From positions 558,001 through 622,000 of the forward strand of contig NZ_JAFCJS010000004.1 in assembly GCF_018130825.1 (NCBI RefSeq): DNA of 64,000 bases, written 5' to 3'. This document shows, piece after piece, positions 16,686-26,092 of this stretch. The stretch is from Bradyrhizobium liaoningense (GTDB taxonomy: Bacteria; Pseudomonadota; Alphaproteobacteria; Rhizobiales; Xanthobacteraceae). A model generated the notes under the pieces. It made no database searches. It was given only the letters and a program-made list of their open reading frames with translations, and was not told where the DNA came from. How positions within the stretch are numbered: position 1 is the first letter of the stretch; every line of letters starts with the position of its first letter. A program made the position numbers and the translations under genes.

Positions 16686-16961
16686 CTACCGCCCCAAATG
16701 CCGCATGAAGATCCGCACCACATAGCCCTGCACCCTCGGCGCCTCGTCGTAGAGGTCCGACGCGATGCGCTCGATGGTCTCGCGCAGGGACAGGAACTGC
16801 GCCTGTCGCGCGCTGCTTTCGGTGCCCTGCATGCCCGCGAGTTCGTCCATCGCGGCGTCGGAGATCTGGCACTGCACGACCTCGCCATCGTCCAGCATGG
16901 TGAAGCGAAAGGCCAGCCGTTCCAGATCATGGCCAATGATCTTGTCGCGCAAAAGTGGCAT
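16686..16961 (-). CDS. DUF1488-like small protein
   Basis: A 91-residue protein with FRFTMLDDGEVVQCQISDAAMDELAG and a following helix ETIERIASDLYDEA, the pattern of DUF1488 (a small domain of unknown function common in Proteobacteria). I chose the ATG at 16961; a TTG at 16994 would add 11 residues. The function is unknown. Confidence 0.7.
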   Translation of the reverse strand: MPLLRDKIIGHDLERLAFRFTMLDDGEVVQCQISDAAMDELAGMQGTESSARQAQFLSLRETIERIASDLYDEAPRVQGYVVRIFMRHLGR

Positions 16962-17030
16962 CAAGTCGTCCCGGTCGAGCCCCGCGCCGGACAATGCTGA
17001 AAATCTGACGCGTTGTCACCACCCGCACTG

Positions 17031-17127
17031 AAGCGCGATGAGATTTGGATGAATCGTCATCGCGCTTTAGGTTGTTGTTTACGCATGATCTTTCCGGAAA
17101 GCCGCTTCGCACTTTTCCGGATCATGC
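17031..17127. repeat. Double-hairpin repeat (aagcgcgatga / gcatgatc)
   Basis: Two hairpins in a row: aagcgcgatga (17031-17041) with tcatcgcgctt (17057-17067), and gcatgatc (17093-17100) with gatcatgc (17120-17127), the latter with an inner tttccgg/ccggaaa pairing. I recognise this composite as a very common intergenic repeat in bradyrhizobia and relatives. Confidence 0.85.
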
Positions 17128-17195
17128 TTTAGGGGACATGGCGGTCATACGACGCGCGTCAACAGCACTCGCGTCAGCCCCGCCGCGCTCCGACC

Positions 17196-17804
17196 TCAAT
17201 AGACGAGCGCTGTTCCAGCCGGCTTGTCCAGTGCCGCGGCCAGCGATCGATATTCCTCGCAGTCGGTCCCGCAGATGGATGCGATCCGACCGAGATGATA
17301 GAGCGCTTGCTCGCGGTTGCCCCGCTCGAGCTGCCACAGTCCATAATATTGCCACGTCAGCACGTGGTTCGGATCTGCCTGCAAGGCGCGCTCGTACCAG
17401 ACCTGCGACTGTTCGTAGTCGCCGAGCTTGCGGTACGCATAGCCGATGAGATTGGCGACGTTCGGATGGTCGTCCTGGCCGAGCGACTTCAACTGCGCGA
17501 TCGCGGCTGCATAGTCGTTGCGCTCGTAGATGGTGTCATAGGCGACGCGGTAGCCGGCGGCGAAAGCGGGATCGCCGATGCTGGACTGGTTGCCTTGCTT
17601 CTTGCCCTTCTGGGTTGCCTTTGTGCCCGGCCGCTTCGGATAGGTTGGCTGCGGCTTCTGATCCGAATAGGCGCCGCCATAAGGATCGGTAGAACCGGAA
17701 CCGCCACCGCCTCCTCCACCACCGCCCGCCGCGAACGCCGGCGAGCTCAACTGGGCTGCCGCAAATGCACCCAGCGCGACGAGCCTGATCATCCCTGTGA
17801 ACAT
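17196..17804 (-). CDS. Secreted tetratricopeptide-repeat protein
   Basis: A 202-residue protein. Residues 1-26 form a signal peptide ending SSPAFA, followed by an unusual poly-Gly/Ser linker (nine Gly) and a Pro/Lys-rich segment. From about residue 95 there are two to three TPR units (YAAAIAQLKSLGQDDHPNVANL.., YRKLGDYEQSQVWYERALQADP, YGLWQLERGNREQALYHL). TPR proteins are protein-interaction scaffolds; this one should act in the periplasm. The start at 17804 follows a GGAGACG site; the longer open frame overlaps the AMP nucleosidase end and lacks a signal sequence. Confidence 0.83.
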   Translation of the reverse strand: MFTGMIRLVALGAFAAAQLSSPAFAAGGGGGGGGGSGSTDPYGGAYSDQKPQPTYPKRPGTKATQKGKKQGNQSSIGDPAFAAGYRVAYDTIYERNDYAAAIAQLKSLGQDDHPNVANLIGYAYRKLGDYEQSQVWYERALQADPNHVLTWQYYGLWQLERGNREQALYHLGRIASICGTDCEEYRSLAAALDKPAGTALVY

Positions 17805-17925
17805 CTTCGTCTCCTGTCCTGCTTCAAGCGGCCCCGGACGAATCGATAACCCTGCCTCGGCAGCGATATTCCAGGACGCTGCGCTCACAGAAACGTCAGC
17901 GTTCGTACGACAGTTCTGTTGTCCC

Positions 17926-19395
17926 TTACTGGAATGCCACTTCGGCAAAGCTTCTCAGCTTTCGCGAATGCAGGCGTTCGGATTCCTGCTGCTTGATCCG
18001 CTCCAGCGCTTTCAGGCCGATCTCGAGATGCTGGCCGACGCGGCGGCGGTAGAACTCGCTCGCCATGCCGGCAAGCTTGATCTCGCCATGCAGCGGCTTG
18101 TCGGAAACGCACAGCAACGTGCCGTAGGGAACGCGGAAGCGGTAACCGTTGGCGGCGATCGCTGCCGATTCCATGTCGAGCGCCACGGCGCGCGACTGCG
18201 ACATGCGGCGGATCACCTCGGGCCCCGAAATCTCCCAGTTGCGGTTGTCGACGCTCGCGACGGTCCCCGTGCGCATCAGGCGCTTGAGCTCGAAACCTTC
18301 GAGGCCGGTGACGTCCTCGACCGCCTCCTCGAGCGCGACCTGCATCTCGGCCAGCGCCGGGATAGGGACCCAGAGCGGCAGCTCGCGGTCGAGCACGTGG
18401 TCCTCGCGCACATAGCCGTGCGCGAGCACGTAGTCGCCGAGCCGCTGCGTATTGCGCAGGCCCGCGCAATGACCAAGCATCAGCCAGGCGTGCGGCCGCA
18501 GCACCGCGACGTGGTCGGTGACATTGCGCGCATTCGACGGGCCGGTGCCGATATTGATGAGGCTGATGCCGCGGTAATCGGGTTCGACCAGGTGGTAGGC
18601 CGGCATCTGCGGCGTGCGCACGGGTGCGACGCCGGTCGTCGCGCCACCTGCGTGCGTGATGACGTTGCCGGGCGCGACAAAGGCTTCGAGGCCGGCTTCG
18701 CCAGCCTGGAGCCGCTGCTGGCAGAGCTGCGCGAAGGCGTCGATATAGAACTGGTAGTTGGTGAAGATCACGAAGTTCTGGAAATGCTCGGGATCGGTGC
18801 CGGTGTAGTGGTAGAGCCGGCGCAGCGAGTAGTCGACGCGGGCGGCGCGAAACAAGGAGAGCGGCTCGGGCGCGCCCGGCTGCAGCTCGAAGGTGCCGTC
18901 GGCGATGGCATCGTCCATGGTGGCGAGGTCAGGCACATCGAACGCATCGCGCAGCGAGCGCGTGACGGGCGAGTTCTCGCTGGTGGTGATGGCGGCCTCG
19001 ATGTTGATGTCGCGGCGATAGGCGAAGTGGATCGGGATCGGCTCGGCAGACTCGCCGATTTCCACGGGCACGCCATGGTTCTGGATCAACAGACCGATCT
19101 GCTCGGTGAGATAGGCGCGGAACAGATCCGGCCGCGTGACGCTGGTCTCATGCACACCGGGTCCGGCGACGAAGCCGTAGGACAGCCGGGAATCCAGCCG
19201 CGCATGCGTCGCGGTGGTGAGGCGGACGAAGGGATAGTAGGCCCGCACCCGCGTGGTGACGGCTTCGCCGCCGACATAGGCTTCGAACCGGTCGCGCAGG
19301 AACTTTGTGTTGCGCTCGTAGATCTCTTCGAGCCGGGCGACGGCAAGAGACGCATCGGAGAAGGATTTGGTGGCGATGGACGGAGGGGACTGCAT
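17926..19395 (-). CDS. amn: AMP nucleosidase
   Basis: A 489-residue protein matching AMP nucleosidase in length and layout: an N-terminal regulatory domain (about 1-180) and a C-terminal nucleoside-phosphorylase-like catalytic domain. Recognisable blocks are MPAYHLVEPDYRGISLINIGTG-type and ALDMESAAIAANGYRFRVPYG, which hold the conserved Met-Glu-Ser nucleoside-binding residues. The enzyme splits AMP to adenine and ribose 5-phosphate in purine turnover. The gene lies 121 bases upstream of the TPR gene on the same strand. Confidence 0.95.
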   Translation of the reverse strand: MQSPPSIATKSFSDASLAVARLEEIYERNTKFLRDRFEAYVGGEAVTTRVRAYYPFVRLTTATHARLDSRLSYGFVAGPGVHETSVTRPDLFRAYLTEQIGLLIQNHGVPVEIGESAEPIPIHFAYRRDINIEAAITTSENSPVTRSLRDAFDVPDLATMDDAIADGTFELQPGAPEPLSLFRAARVDYSLRRLYHYTGTDPEHFQNFVIFTNYQFYIDAFAQLCQQRLQAGEAGLEAFVAPGNVITHAGGATTGVAPVRTPQMPAYHLVEPDYRGISLINIGTGPSNARNVTDHVAVLRPHAWLMLGHCAGLRNTQRLGDYVLAHGYVREDHVLDRELPLWVPIPALAEMQVALEEAVEDVTGLEGFELKRLMRTGTVASVDNRNWEISGPEVIRRMSQSRAVALDMESAAIAANGYRFRVPYGTLLCVSDKPLHGEIKLAGMASEFYRRRVGQHLEIGLKALERIKQQESERLHSRKLRSFAEVAFQ

Positions 19396-19450
19396 GTTCG
19401 ACCGCCGGGTTATTTGCGATTGAGTCGAACTATAGCAAAGAAGAAGGTGT

Positions 19451-19641
19451 CGTAGGGCGGGTTAGCGCAGCGTAACCCACCACTTCCGCTGCTGCGGATA
19501 GAGAAGCGGTGGGTTACGGCTTCGCCTAACCCACCCTACGAGATCGAATGCTGTAGGGTGGGCAAAGCGAAGCGTGCCCACCCTATGCCAATTGTGCGAA
19601 AGATGGTGGGCACGGCGCTTTGCGCCTTTGCCCACCCTACG
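19451..19641. repeat. Two palindromic repeat modules in tandem
   Basis: Most of the 308-base spacer between the AMP nucleosidase and the HlyD gene is repeat. Module A (19452-19542) runs from gtagggcgggttagcg to taacccaccctac; module B (19552-19640) runs from gtagggtgggcaaagcg to tttgcccaccctac. The same two modules occur at 32878-33114 in the reverse order. Confidence 0.85.
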
Positions 19642-19703
19642 AGATCGCGAATGGGGCTCGCGGATGCGCGCCAAGCGCGCTCCGGGATGACGCGCTTTCG
19701 CGC

Positions 19704-21038
19704 TCACTTCTCGCGGAAGGCCCGCATCAGCTGGTCGTGCAGCGGCTTCATCAGGTAGGACAGCATGGTGCGGTCGCCGGTCTGGACGAAGGCTTCCACG
19801 GGCATGCCGGGGATGATCTTGACGTCACCGAGGCGGGCAATCTCCTCCGGCGGCATCGAGACGCGGATGGTGTAGTAGCTCTGGCCGGTGCGCTGCTCGG
19901 TGGTGACGTCGGGCGAGACGCGGCTGACGACGCCATTGAGCTCCGGCGTGGTGCGCTGGTTGAAGGCGGACAGGCGCAGCAGCGTCTTCTGTCCGATCTG
20001 GAGCTTGTCGATGTCGACCGGATTGACCTTCGCCTCGACCTGGAGATCGTCGGCCTGCGGCACGATCAGCATCAATGTGTCGCCGGCGGTGACGACGCCG
20101 CCCACGGTGTGCACCGTCGATTGCAGCACCATGCCGTCCTGCGGCGCGCGGATGTCGACGCGGCGAAGCTGGTCCTCGGCGGCGACCTTGCGCTCGATCA
20201 GCTCGCCGATCTTGTCATTGGTCTCGCGCAGATCCTTGGAGACCTCGCTGACCATGTCCTTGTCGACCTGGATGATCTGGAGCTCGGTCTCGGTGATCTT
20301 GCCCTTGGCCTGTGCGCGCGAGGCGATGTACTGCGCACGCTCGCCGTTGAGGCGGGCACTGTCGCGCTCGAGCTGGGTCAGTCGCGAGATCTGAACCAGA
20401 CGCTTGTCGTAGAGATCGCGGACGCCGGTCAGCTCGTTCTGGACCAGCGCGATCTCCTTGTCCTTGGCGGTCTCTTGCGCGGACAGGCCCTCGATTTCCT
20501 CGTTGAGCTGCAGGACGCGCTCGCGGAGCTGCGCCTTCTGGCCGGCGCGGCCGTTGACGCGGACCTCGAACAGCTTGGTCTCGGCGGAGAGCAGCGCCTT
20601 GACGTCGGGATCGCTGCTGCGATCGAGCAGGGATTGCGGAAACTCGATCTTGTCGAGACCGCGCTGCTCGGCCTGCAGCCGCGCCGTGCGCGCCTGCGCG
20701 GCATCGAGATTCTTGACGACGATGGAGAGGTTTGCCCTGGTCACGGTGTCGTCGAGCCGCACCACGATGTCGCCGGCCTTGACCAGATCGCCGTCGCGGG
20801 CGCGCAGCTCGCCGACCACACCGCCGGTCGGATGCTGCACCTTCTTGACGTTGGATTCGACCACGACCTGGCCCGGCGCGATCAACGCGCCCGAGATCAG
20901 CACCGTCGATGCCCAGCCGCCGAGGCCGACGACGAGAACCAGCACGATGCCGAGACCGAGCATCAGGTGAAACTTGATGGAATCACGCACGGTCTTCTTG
21001 GCGGCGGGCTTCGCGCCGCCGATCGCCATCGTGCTCAT
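19704..21038 (-). CDS. Type I secretion membrane-fusion protein (HlyD/PrtE family)
   Basis: A 444-residue HlyD-family adaptor: a cytoplasmic N terminus, one transmembrane helix (LGLGIVLVLVVGLGGWAS), a beta-barrel/lipoyl start (GQVVVESNVKKVQHPTGG), a long coiled-coil hairpin (about 95-270) and a C-terminal TGQSYYTIRVSMPP ... GMPVEAFVQTGDRT barrel, ending in the LMKPL segment typical of PrtE/PrsE. It bridges the inner-membrane ABC protein to an outer-membrane TolC-type channel. I chose ATG 21038, 10 bases after the ABC stop; a GTG at 21074 would overlap it. Confidence 0.93.
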   Translation of the reverse strand: MSTMAIGGAKPAAKKTVRDSIKFHLMLGLGIVLVLVVGLGGWASTVLISGALIAPGQVVVESNVKKVQHPTGGVVGELRARDGDLVKAGDIVVRLDDTVTRANLSIVVKNLDAAQARTARLQAEQRGLDKIEFPQSLLDRSSDPDVKALLSAETKLFEVRVNGRAGQKAQLRERVLQLNEEIEGLSAQETAKDKEIALVQNELTGVRDLYDKRLVQISRLTQLERDSARLNGERAQYIASRAQAKGKITETELQIIQVDKDMVSEVSKDLRETNDKIGELIERKVAAEDQLRRVDIRAPQDGMVLQSTVHTVGGVVTAGDTLMLIVPQADDLQVEAKVNPVDIDKLQIGQKTLLRLSAFNQRTTPELNGVVSRVSPDVTTEQRTGQSYYTIRVSMPPEEIARLGDVKIIPGMPVEAFVQTGDRTMLSYLMKPLHDQLMRAFREK

Positions 21039-21048
21039 GACTTTGTGC

Positions 21049-22797
21049 TCATGACTTGGCCACTCCGCCTTCACTGACGACCTTGATCGGGGCCGGCGGC
21101 GTCACCCGCGGCTGGAGCACCTGGGCGAGCACCTGCTCCTTCGGGCCGAAGGCCTGCATGCGACCATCGCGCAGCACCAGGATCTGGTCGACCGCCTCGA
21201 CGCCGATGGGGCGATGCGCCACCACGATGACGATGGCACCGCGCTCGCGCGCCGAGCGGATCGCGCGGGTCAGCGCCTCGTCGCCTTCGGTATCGAGGTT
21301 GGAATTGGGCTCGTCGAGCACGATCAGGAACGGACTGCCGTAGAGCGCGCGCGCCAGCGCCACGCGCTGCGCCTGGCCTGCGGACAGCGCGGTGCCCTGC
21401 TCGCCGACCTGCGTGTTGTAGCCTTCGCGCATCTTGATGATCATCTCGTGCACGCCGGCCTCCTTGGCGGCGGCGATGATGCCGTCAGACGTCGCTTCGG
21501 GATCGAACCGGCTGATGTTCTGCGCGATGGTGCCGCCGAACAGTTCGACGTCCTGCGGCAGATAGCCGATATGGCGGCCGAGCACGTCGCTTGACCATTG
21601 ATCGAGCGCCGCGCCGTCGAGCCGCACCTTGCCGCGCACCGGCTGCCAGACGCCGACGAGCGCGCGGATCAGCGAGGATTTGCCGGAACCGCTCGGCCCG
21701 ATCACGCCGAGACCATTGCCGGCGGCGAGCGCGAAGCTGACGTCCTGCACGATGAGACGCTGGTCGCCCGGCGGCACCATGGCGACACCCTCGACCGAGA
21801 GGCGGCTGGTCGGCGCCTGCAGCTGGGTCGGCATGGTCTGCGCCGGCATCTGTTCCAGAAGGCGCGTGAGGCGCTGCCAGCTCTGACGGGCCGCGACGAA
21901 GGATTTCCAATGCGCGATGGCGAGATCGACCGGCGCCAGCGCACGGGCCGAGAGGATCGAGCCGGCGATGATAATGCCCGCGGTCGCCTCCTGGTGGATG
22001 ACGAGATAGGCGCCGACGGCGAGCACCGCCGATTGCAGCATCATGCGCAGCACCTTTGCGACCGCCCCCAGGCCGCCGGCGACGTCGCTCGCACGCTGAT
22101 TGCCGGCGAGATATTTTTCGTTGGCCTCGCTCCAGCGCTGGTTCATCCGGCCCGTCATGCCCATCGCCACCATCACCTCGGCGTTGCGGCGGCTGGACTG
22201 GGCGAGATCGTTGCGCTGCGCGGCAAGGCCCATCGCCTCCTTCGCCGGCTGGCGGGACATGAATTCGGTGACCAGCGTCAGGCCCACCAGGATGATGGCG
22301 CCGACCAGGGCGGTCACCCCGATCAGGACGTGGAAGGCGAAGCAGATGGCGAGGTAGAGCGGCAGCCAGGGCAGGTCGAAGAACGCGCTCGGGCCCATGC
22401 CGCCGAGGAAGGAGCGGACATTGTCGAGGTCGCGCAGCGGCTGCAGGCCCTCGTTGCGGCTCCCGACCAAGAGCGGCAGGCGCACGATGGTGTCGAACAC
22501 GCGCTTGTTGAGGGCATCATCGAGCGCGGTTCCGATCCGCCCCAGGATCCGGTTGCGGATCATGTCGAGCACGCCCTGCGCCATGTAGAGGAAGCTGGCG
22601 AGGATGATGAGGCCGACCAGGGTTGGAACACTGCGGCTCGGCAGCACCCGGTCGTAGACCTCCAGCATGAAGATCGACCCGGTCAGATAGAGCAGGTTGA
22701 TCACGCAGCTCATCAGGCCGACGCCGACAAACGCCGTGCGACAGGCGCGCAGCGCGTCAGCGAGCTCTGAACGGCGAACGCCGGGTACGGCTGCCAT
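21049..22797 (-). CDS. Type I secretion system permease/ATPase (PrtD family)
   Basis: A 582-residue ABC exporter half-transporter. An N-terminal transmembrane domain (about 20-300) is followed by the ATPase: Walker A GPSGSGKS (367-374), signature LSAGQ (471-475, with Ala for Gly), Walker B LIVLDE (491-496). There is no N-terminal C39 peptidase-like domain, so the substrate is expected to carry an uncleaved C-terminal signal. It forms an operon with the HlyD gene. No TolC-like gene and no substrate gene lie adjacent; the giant protein at 35479-42897 is the only substrate candidate in the window. Confidence 0.95.
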   Translation of the reverse strand: MAAVPGVRRSELADALRACRTAFVGVGLMSCVINLLYLTGSIFMLEVYDRVLPSRSVPTLVGLIILASFLYMAQGVLDMIRNRILGRIGTALDDALNKRVFDTIVRLPLLVGSRNEGLQPLRDLDNVRSFLGGMGPSAFFDLPWLPLYLAICFAFHVLIGVTALVGAIILVGLTLVTEFMSRQPAKEAMGLAAQRNDLAQSSRRNAEVMVAMGMTGRMNQRWSEANEKYLAGNQRASDVAGGLGAVAKVLRMMLQSAVLAVGAYLVIHQEATAGIIIAGSILSARALAPVDLAIAHWKSFVAARQSWQRLTRLLEQMPAQTMPTQLQAPTSRLSVEGVAMVPPGDQRLIVQDVSFALAAGNGLGVIGPSGSGKSSLIRALVGVWQPVRGKVRLDGAALDQWSSDVLGRHIGYLPQDVELFGGTIAQNISRFDPEATSDGIIAAAKEAGVHEMIIKMREGYNTQVGEQGTALSAGQAQRVALARALYGSPFLIVLDEPNSNLDTEGDEALTRAIRSARERGAIVIVVAHRPIGVEAVDQILVLRDGRMQAFGPKEQVLAQVLQPRVTPPAPIKVVSEGGVAKS

Positions 22798-23046
22798 CAG
22801 TCTGATCTCTTTCGGGTATGGGGCAAGGCCCCTGATTTCAAAGGCAATTTCAGGAGTAATTGACCCGGATTAACATCGCGTTCTCGCCCCTTCGTCAACG
22901 CGGTTGATTCAATCCGAACCCCTGGTTGCCACATCTCTACCCTTGATGGCCCCGCGCGCAAGCCCGGAATCTCACAGGCTTGCGGCTTTTTCTTGCGGAC
23001 CTGACGCCTTTCCCAAGACGGGGAGGCGCCAGGTTGGATTGCGGCG

Positions 23047-23316
23047 CTAGAGCCGCCCGCCGCCGCGCACCAGGCGGACCACCAGCAGCAGGATGATGGC
23101 GCCGATCGCGGAATAGATGATCTCCGAGACCAGCCCGACGCCAAGATGGATGCCGAGCTTCGGGAACAGGAAGCTGGCGACGAACGCGCCGGCGATGCCG
23201 ATCACGATGTCGCCGATGATGCCGAACCCGGCGCCGCGGACCACCTTGCCCGCAAGCCAGCCGGCGACCAGGCCGACGAACAGGATGACGATGATGCTTT
23301 GGCCAGAAATGTACAT
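23047..23316 (-). CDS. GlsB/YeaQ/YmgE-family stress-response membrane protein
   Basis: An 89-residue very hydrophobic protein with three predicted transmembrane segments and the family's Gly-rich motifs (GLVAGWLAGKVVRGAGFGIIGDIVIGIAGA, AIGAIILLLVVRL). Family members ('transglycosylase-associated') are induced by stress; their molecular role is unclear. The start at 23316 is supported by GGAGAGGGAC upstream; longer in-frame starts run into non-coding-looking sequence. Confidence 0.9.
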   Translation of the reverse strand: MYISGQSIIVILFVGLVAGWLAGKVVRGAGFGIIGDIVIGIAGAFVASFLFPKLGIHLGVGLVSEIIYSAIGAIILLLVVRLVRGGGRL

Positions 23317-23536
23317 AAGTTGAAGTCCCTCTCCGTGAACGGGCGCATGGAACCGGAACCGGGATGAATGAGGTCTGAATGGGTTCCGCAGGCTCGCGCC
23401 GAAAGGCGGCGCCAACAAAAAAGGCGAAAACAACCCCATGCACAGTAGAGCGCGCTTGGCCGGAATGCGGGCGGCGAACTGTGACAAGTCGGTGTTGTCG
23501 TAGGGGAATTTTGGAGAAGCGCGCACACTGCTCTTC
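23317..23536. other. Upstream region of the GlsB gene
   Basis: This 220-base stretch, together with the repeat at 23537-23696, separates GlsB from the DppD-like gene. It should hold the GlsB promoter (leftward). It contains a gaaccggaac direct repeat near 23351-23361. No gene is seen. Confidence 0.35.
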
Positions 23537-23696
23537 ACCTCTCCCCACTTGTTGTGGGGAGAGGTCGGATCGCCCCCGGCGATGCGAAGCATCGTCCGGC
23601 GCGATCCGGGTGAGGGGGTACAGGTCTCTCGACAGTCTCTCGTGGGGAGAGAGGCCCCTCACCCCAGCCCTCTCCCCGTGAGAACGGGGCGAGGGA
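23537..23696. repeat. Palindromic repeat, 'cctctcccc' module
   Basis: Bounded by cctctccccacttgttgtggggagagg and an imperfect mirror copy ccctctccccgtgagaacggggcgaggg, with an inner ggggagagag/ccctcaccc pairing. Related in sequence and architecture to 29222-29381. Confidence 0.8.
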
Positions 23697-23705
23697 GCGC
23701 ACCGC

Positions 23706-24680
23706 CTACGTCGCCACCACCGGCTCCGCCAGCACGCACCTGGCCGCCCTTCCCGGCCCAACCTCCACATTGTCGGGCAGTTGCTCCAGGCAGCGCGGCT
23801 GCGCCACGGGGCAGCGGGGGGCGAAGGAGCAATTGTGGGGTTTCTCGGCCAGCGAAGGCGGGGTGCCGGGGATGGTCTCGAGCCGCTGCCCCCGCTTCGC
23901 ACCATGAATGGTCGAGGCAAGCAGGCCCTTGGCATAGGGATGCACGGGGCTGCGGACGATGTCGCGCAGACTGCCCTGCTCCACGATCTGGCCGGCATAC
24001 ATCACCGCGACACGGTCGCAGATCTCGATGGCGACGCCGATATCGTGGGTGACGAAGATGACGGACATGCCGAACTCGCGCTGCAGCTCGCGCAGCAGCA
24101 GCAGGATCTGGATCTGCACGGTGGCATCGAGCGCCGTGGTCGGCTCGTCAGCCAGCAAGATCTTGGGACGGCAGGCGAGCGCGAGTGCGATCATCGCACG
24201 CTGGCGCATGCCGCCGGACATCTCGTGCGGATAGGCGTCGAGCCGGCGTTTTGCCGAGGGAATGCGCACGACCTCGAGCATCTCCAGCGCTCTCGCGCGA
24301 CCCTCCGCATAAGACTTGCCTTCGTGGCGCACGACGCTTTCGGCGATTTGCGCACCGATGGTGTAGACGGGGTCAAGCGCGAGCGCGGGCTCCTGGAAGA
24401 TCATCGAGACAGTCTGGCCGCGGAACGACGACAGCTGCTCGTCGTTCATGGCGAGCACGTCCTGTCCCATCACGTTGACCGTGCCCGAAATCTGCGTGCG
24501 CTTCTTCGGCAACAGCCGCATTAGGGCACGCAGGGTCACGCTCTTGCCCGAACCGGATTCGCCGAGCAGGCCGAGCACCTCACTGTTGCCGAGCGAGAGA
24601 TTGAGGTCGTTCACGGCATAGACCGTGCGCTCGCCGGTGAAGCGGATGTTGAGGCCTGAGATCTCGACGAGTTTTGTCAT
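23706..24680 (-). CDS. Oligopeptide-type ABC transporter ATP-binding protein (OppD/DppD-like)
   Basis: A 324-residue ATPase of the Opp/Dpp group: Walker A GESGSGKS, signature MSGGMRQR, Walker B ILLADEPT, and the C-terminal oligopeptide-ABC extension with a CPVAQPRC-type Cys cluster (FAPRCPVAQPRC) that in relatives binds an iron-sulfur cluster. It is the last gene of the leftward operon that starts with the binding protein at 31063, and its ATG overlaps the amidase stop (ATGA). With the ATPase at 26283 it forms the heterodimeric motor. Confidence 0.95.
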   Translation of the reverse strand: MTKLVEISGLNIRFTGERTVYAVNDLNLSLGNSEVLGLLGESGSGKSVTLRALMRLLPKKRTQISGTVNVMGQDVLAMNDEQLSSFRGQTVSMIFQEPALALDPVYTIGAQIAESVVRHEGKSYAEGRARALEMLEVVRIPSAKRRLDAYPHEMSGGMRQRAMIALALACRPKILLADEPTTALDATVQIQILLLLRELQREFGMSVIFVTHDIGVAIEICDRVAVMYAGQIVEQGSLRDIVRSPVHPYAKGLLASTIHGAKRGQRLETIPGTPPSLAEKPHNCSFAPRCPVAQPRCLEQLPDNVEVGPGRAARCVLAEPVVAT

Positions 24681-26092
24681 GACGGCAGTTTGGGGATCCG
24701 GTCGTGGTAGTCGGTGGCGCGCTGGAAGGCGGCGCCGATGGTGAGCAGGGTCGCTTCATCGAAGGAGCGGCCGATCAGCTGCATGCCGACAGGCAGACCG
24801 CTCTTGGTGAAGCCCGAGGGAATGGTCAGCGACGGCAGGCCCAAAAAGTTCACCGGGCGGGTGAACAGCGTCAACCGCTGCAACAGCGCCGGCGCGTTCG
24901 GGCCGCCACCGACATCGCTCTCCTCGATCGACGGCGCCGGCACCGGGGACGCCGGTGCGATCACCGCATCGACGCCCGCAGTCGCCGCATTGTGCGCAGC
25001 TAGCGCCGGGCCACGCCAGCGCATCGCTTCGAGATAGGTGACGGCGGGAACGGCCAGGCCGTTCTGGAGGCGCATCAATGTCTGCGCGCCGTAATCCTGC
25101 GAACGCTCGATCAGCCAGCGCTTGTGGAAGGCGGCGGCTTCAGCGGCCAGCACGAGCTGGCTCGCCGCCTGCAATTGCCGCTGGTCCGGCAGCTCGACCT
25201 TGACGATGTCGGCGCCCTCGCGCTTGAGCACCGCAATGGTCTCGTCGAGCACGCGCGCGACCTCGCTGTCGAGATCGTCGACATAGTAGGTCGCGGGCAC
25301 ACCGATCTTGAGGCCGTTCAGGGAGCCCTTGGTCGCGGCGACGTAGTCCGAGAGAGGCTCGCGGCTCGCGGTCGGATCCTCCGGATCCGGGCCGGCCGTC
25401 AATGCCAGCAGCAGCGCGCAATCCTCCGCGGTACGCGCGAGCGGGCCGACCGTGTCGAGCGATTGCGAAAGCGGCATCGCGCCGGCGCGGCTGACGCGGC
25501 TCCAGGTGGTCTTGAGCCCCGTGACACCACAGAAATGCGAGGGCATGCGGATCGAGCCGCCGGTGTCGGAGCCGAGCGCGGCATAGGTCAGGCGCGCTGC
25601 GACCGCCGAGCCGGAGCCCGAGGACGAGCCGCCGGTGATGTGCGCCACGTTCCAGGGATTGCGCACCGGACCATAATGGCTGTTGTGCCCGGTCGCACCA
25701 TAGGCGAACTCGGCAAGATGCAGCGTGCCGAGGCGGATTTGGCCGGCGTCCTTCAGCCGTTGCAGAGCCGTGGACGTCGTGGTCGCGACGAAGTCGCGGC
25801 GAATCAGCGAGCCGCAGGTCGCGACGTGGCCGGCGTCGTAATACATGTCCTTGTGCGCGAGCGGCACGCCGTGCAGCGGTCCGCGCGCGTTGCCCTTGGC
25901 GAGCTCGGCGTCGGCAGCGTCGGCCGCCTTCAGCGCGGCTTCCGCCTCGATCGACATGAAGGCGTTGAGATGCGGCTGCCATTGCGCGATGCGGTGCAGC
26001 AGTGCACGCGTCACCTCATGCGAAGACAGCTGCTTCATCGCGATCGCGCGCGCGACCTCGGTGAGCGTCATCAAGGCAGGTTCGAGGCTCAT
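24677..26092 (-). CDS. Amidase (AS family), probable AtzE/GatA-like catalytic subunit
   Basis: A 471-residue amidase-signature enzyme with the complete triad: K81 (HGVPLAHKDM), cis-Ser in GGSSSGSG (about S156) and nucleophile S180 (GSDTGGSIR). It sits inside a peptide-type ABC operon, coupled by 4-base overlaps to the small gene before it and the DppD gene after it. The small neighbour resembles AtzG, the partner subunit of the biuret hydrolase AtzE, so a two-subunit amidase acting on an imported amide is likely (inference). It is paralogous to the truncated amidase at the window start. Confidence 0.92.
   Translation of the reverse strand: MSLEPALMTLTEVARAIAMKQLSSHEVTRALLHRIAQWQPHLNAFMSIEAEAALKAADAADAELAKGNARGPLHGVPLAHKDMYYDAGHVATCGSLIRRDFVATTTSTALQRLKDAGQIRLGTLHLAEFAYGATGHNSHYGPVRNPWNVAHITGGSSSGSGSAVAARLTYAALGSDTGGSIRMPSHFCGVTGLKTTWSRVSRAGAMPLSQSLDTVGPLARTAEDCALLLALTAGPDPEDPTASREPLSDYVAATKGSLNGLKIGVPATYYVDDLDSEVARVLDETIAVLKREGADIVKVELPDQRQLQAASQLVLAAEAAAFHKRWLIERSQDYGAQTLMRLQNGLAVPAVTYLEAMRWRGPALAAHNAATAGVDAVIAPASPVPAPSIEESDVGGGPNAPALLQRLTLFTRPVNFLGLPSLTIPSGFTKSGLPVGMQLIGRSFDEATLLTIGAAFQRATDYHDRIPKLPS

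Noticed and set aside
22958..22992. Terminator-like hairpin (gcaagcc/ggcttgc followed by ctttttc) on the plus strand.
   Set aside because: No plus-strand gene lies upstream of it; orientation does not suit the flanking minus-strand genes.
22797..23144. 115-residue minus-strand frame between the type I ATPase and GlsB.
   Set aside because: Its first part overlaps the GlsB gene in another frame and the rest is low-complexity spacer; no domain.
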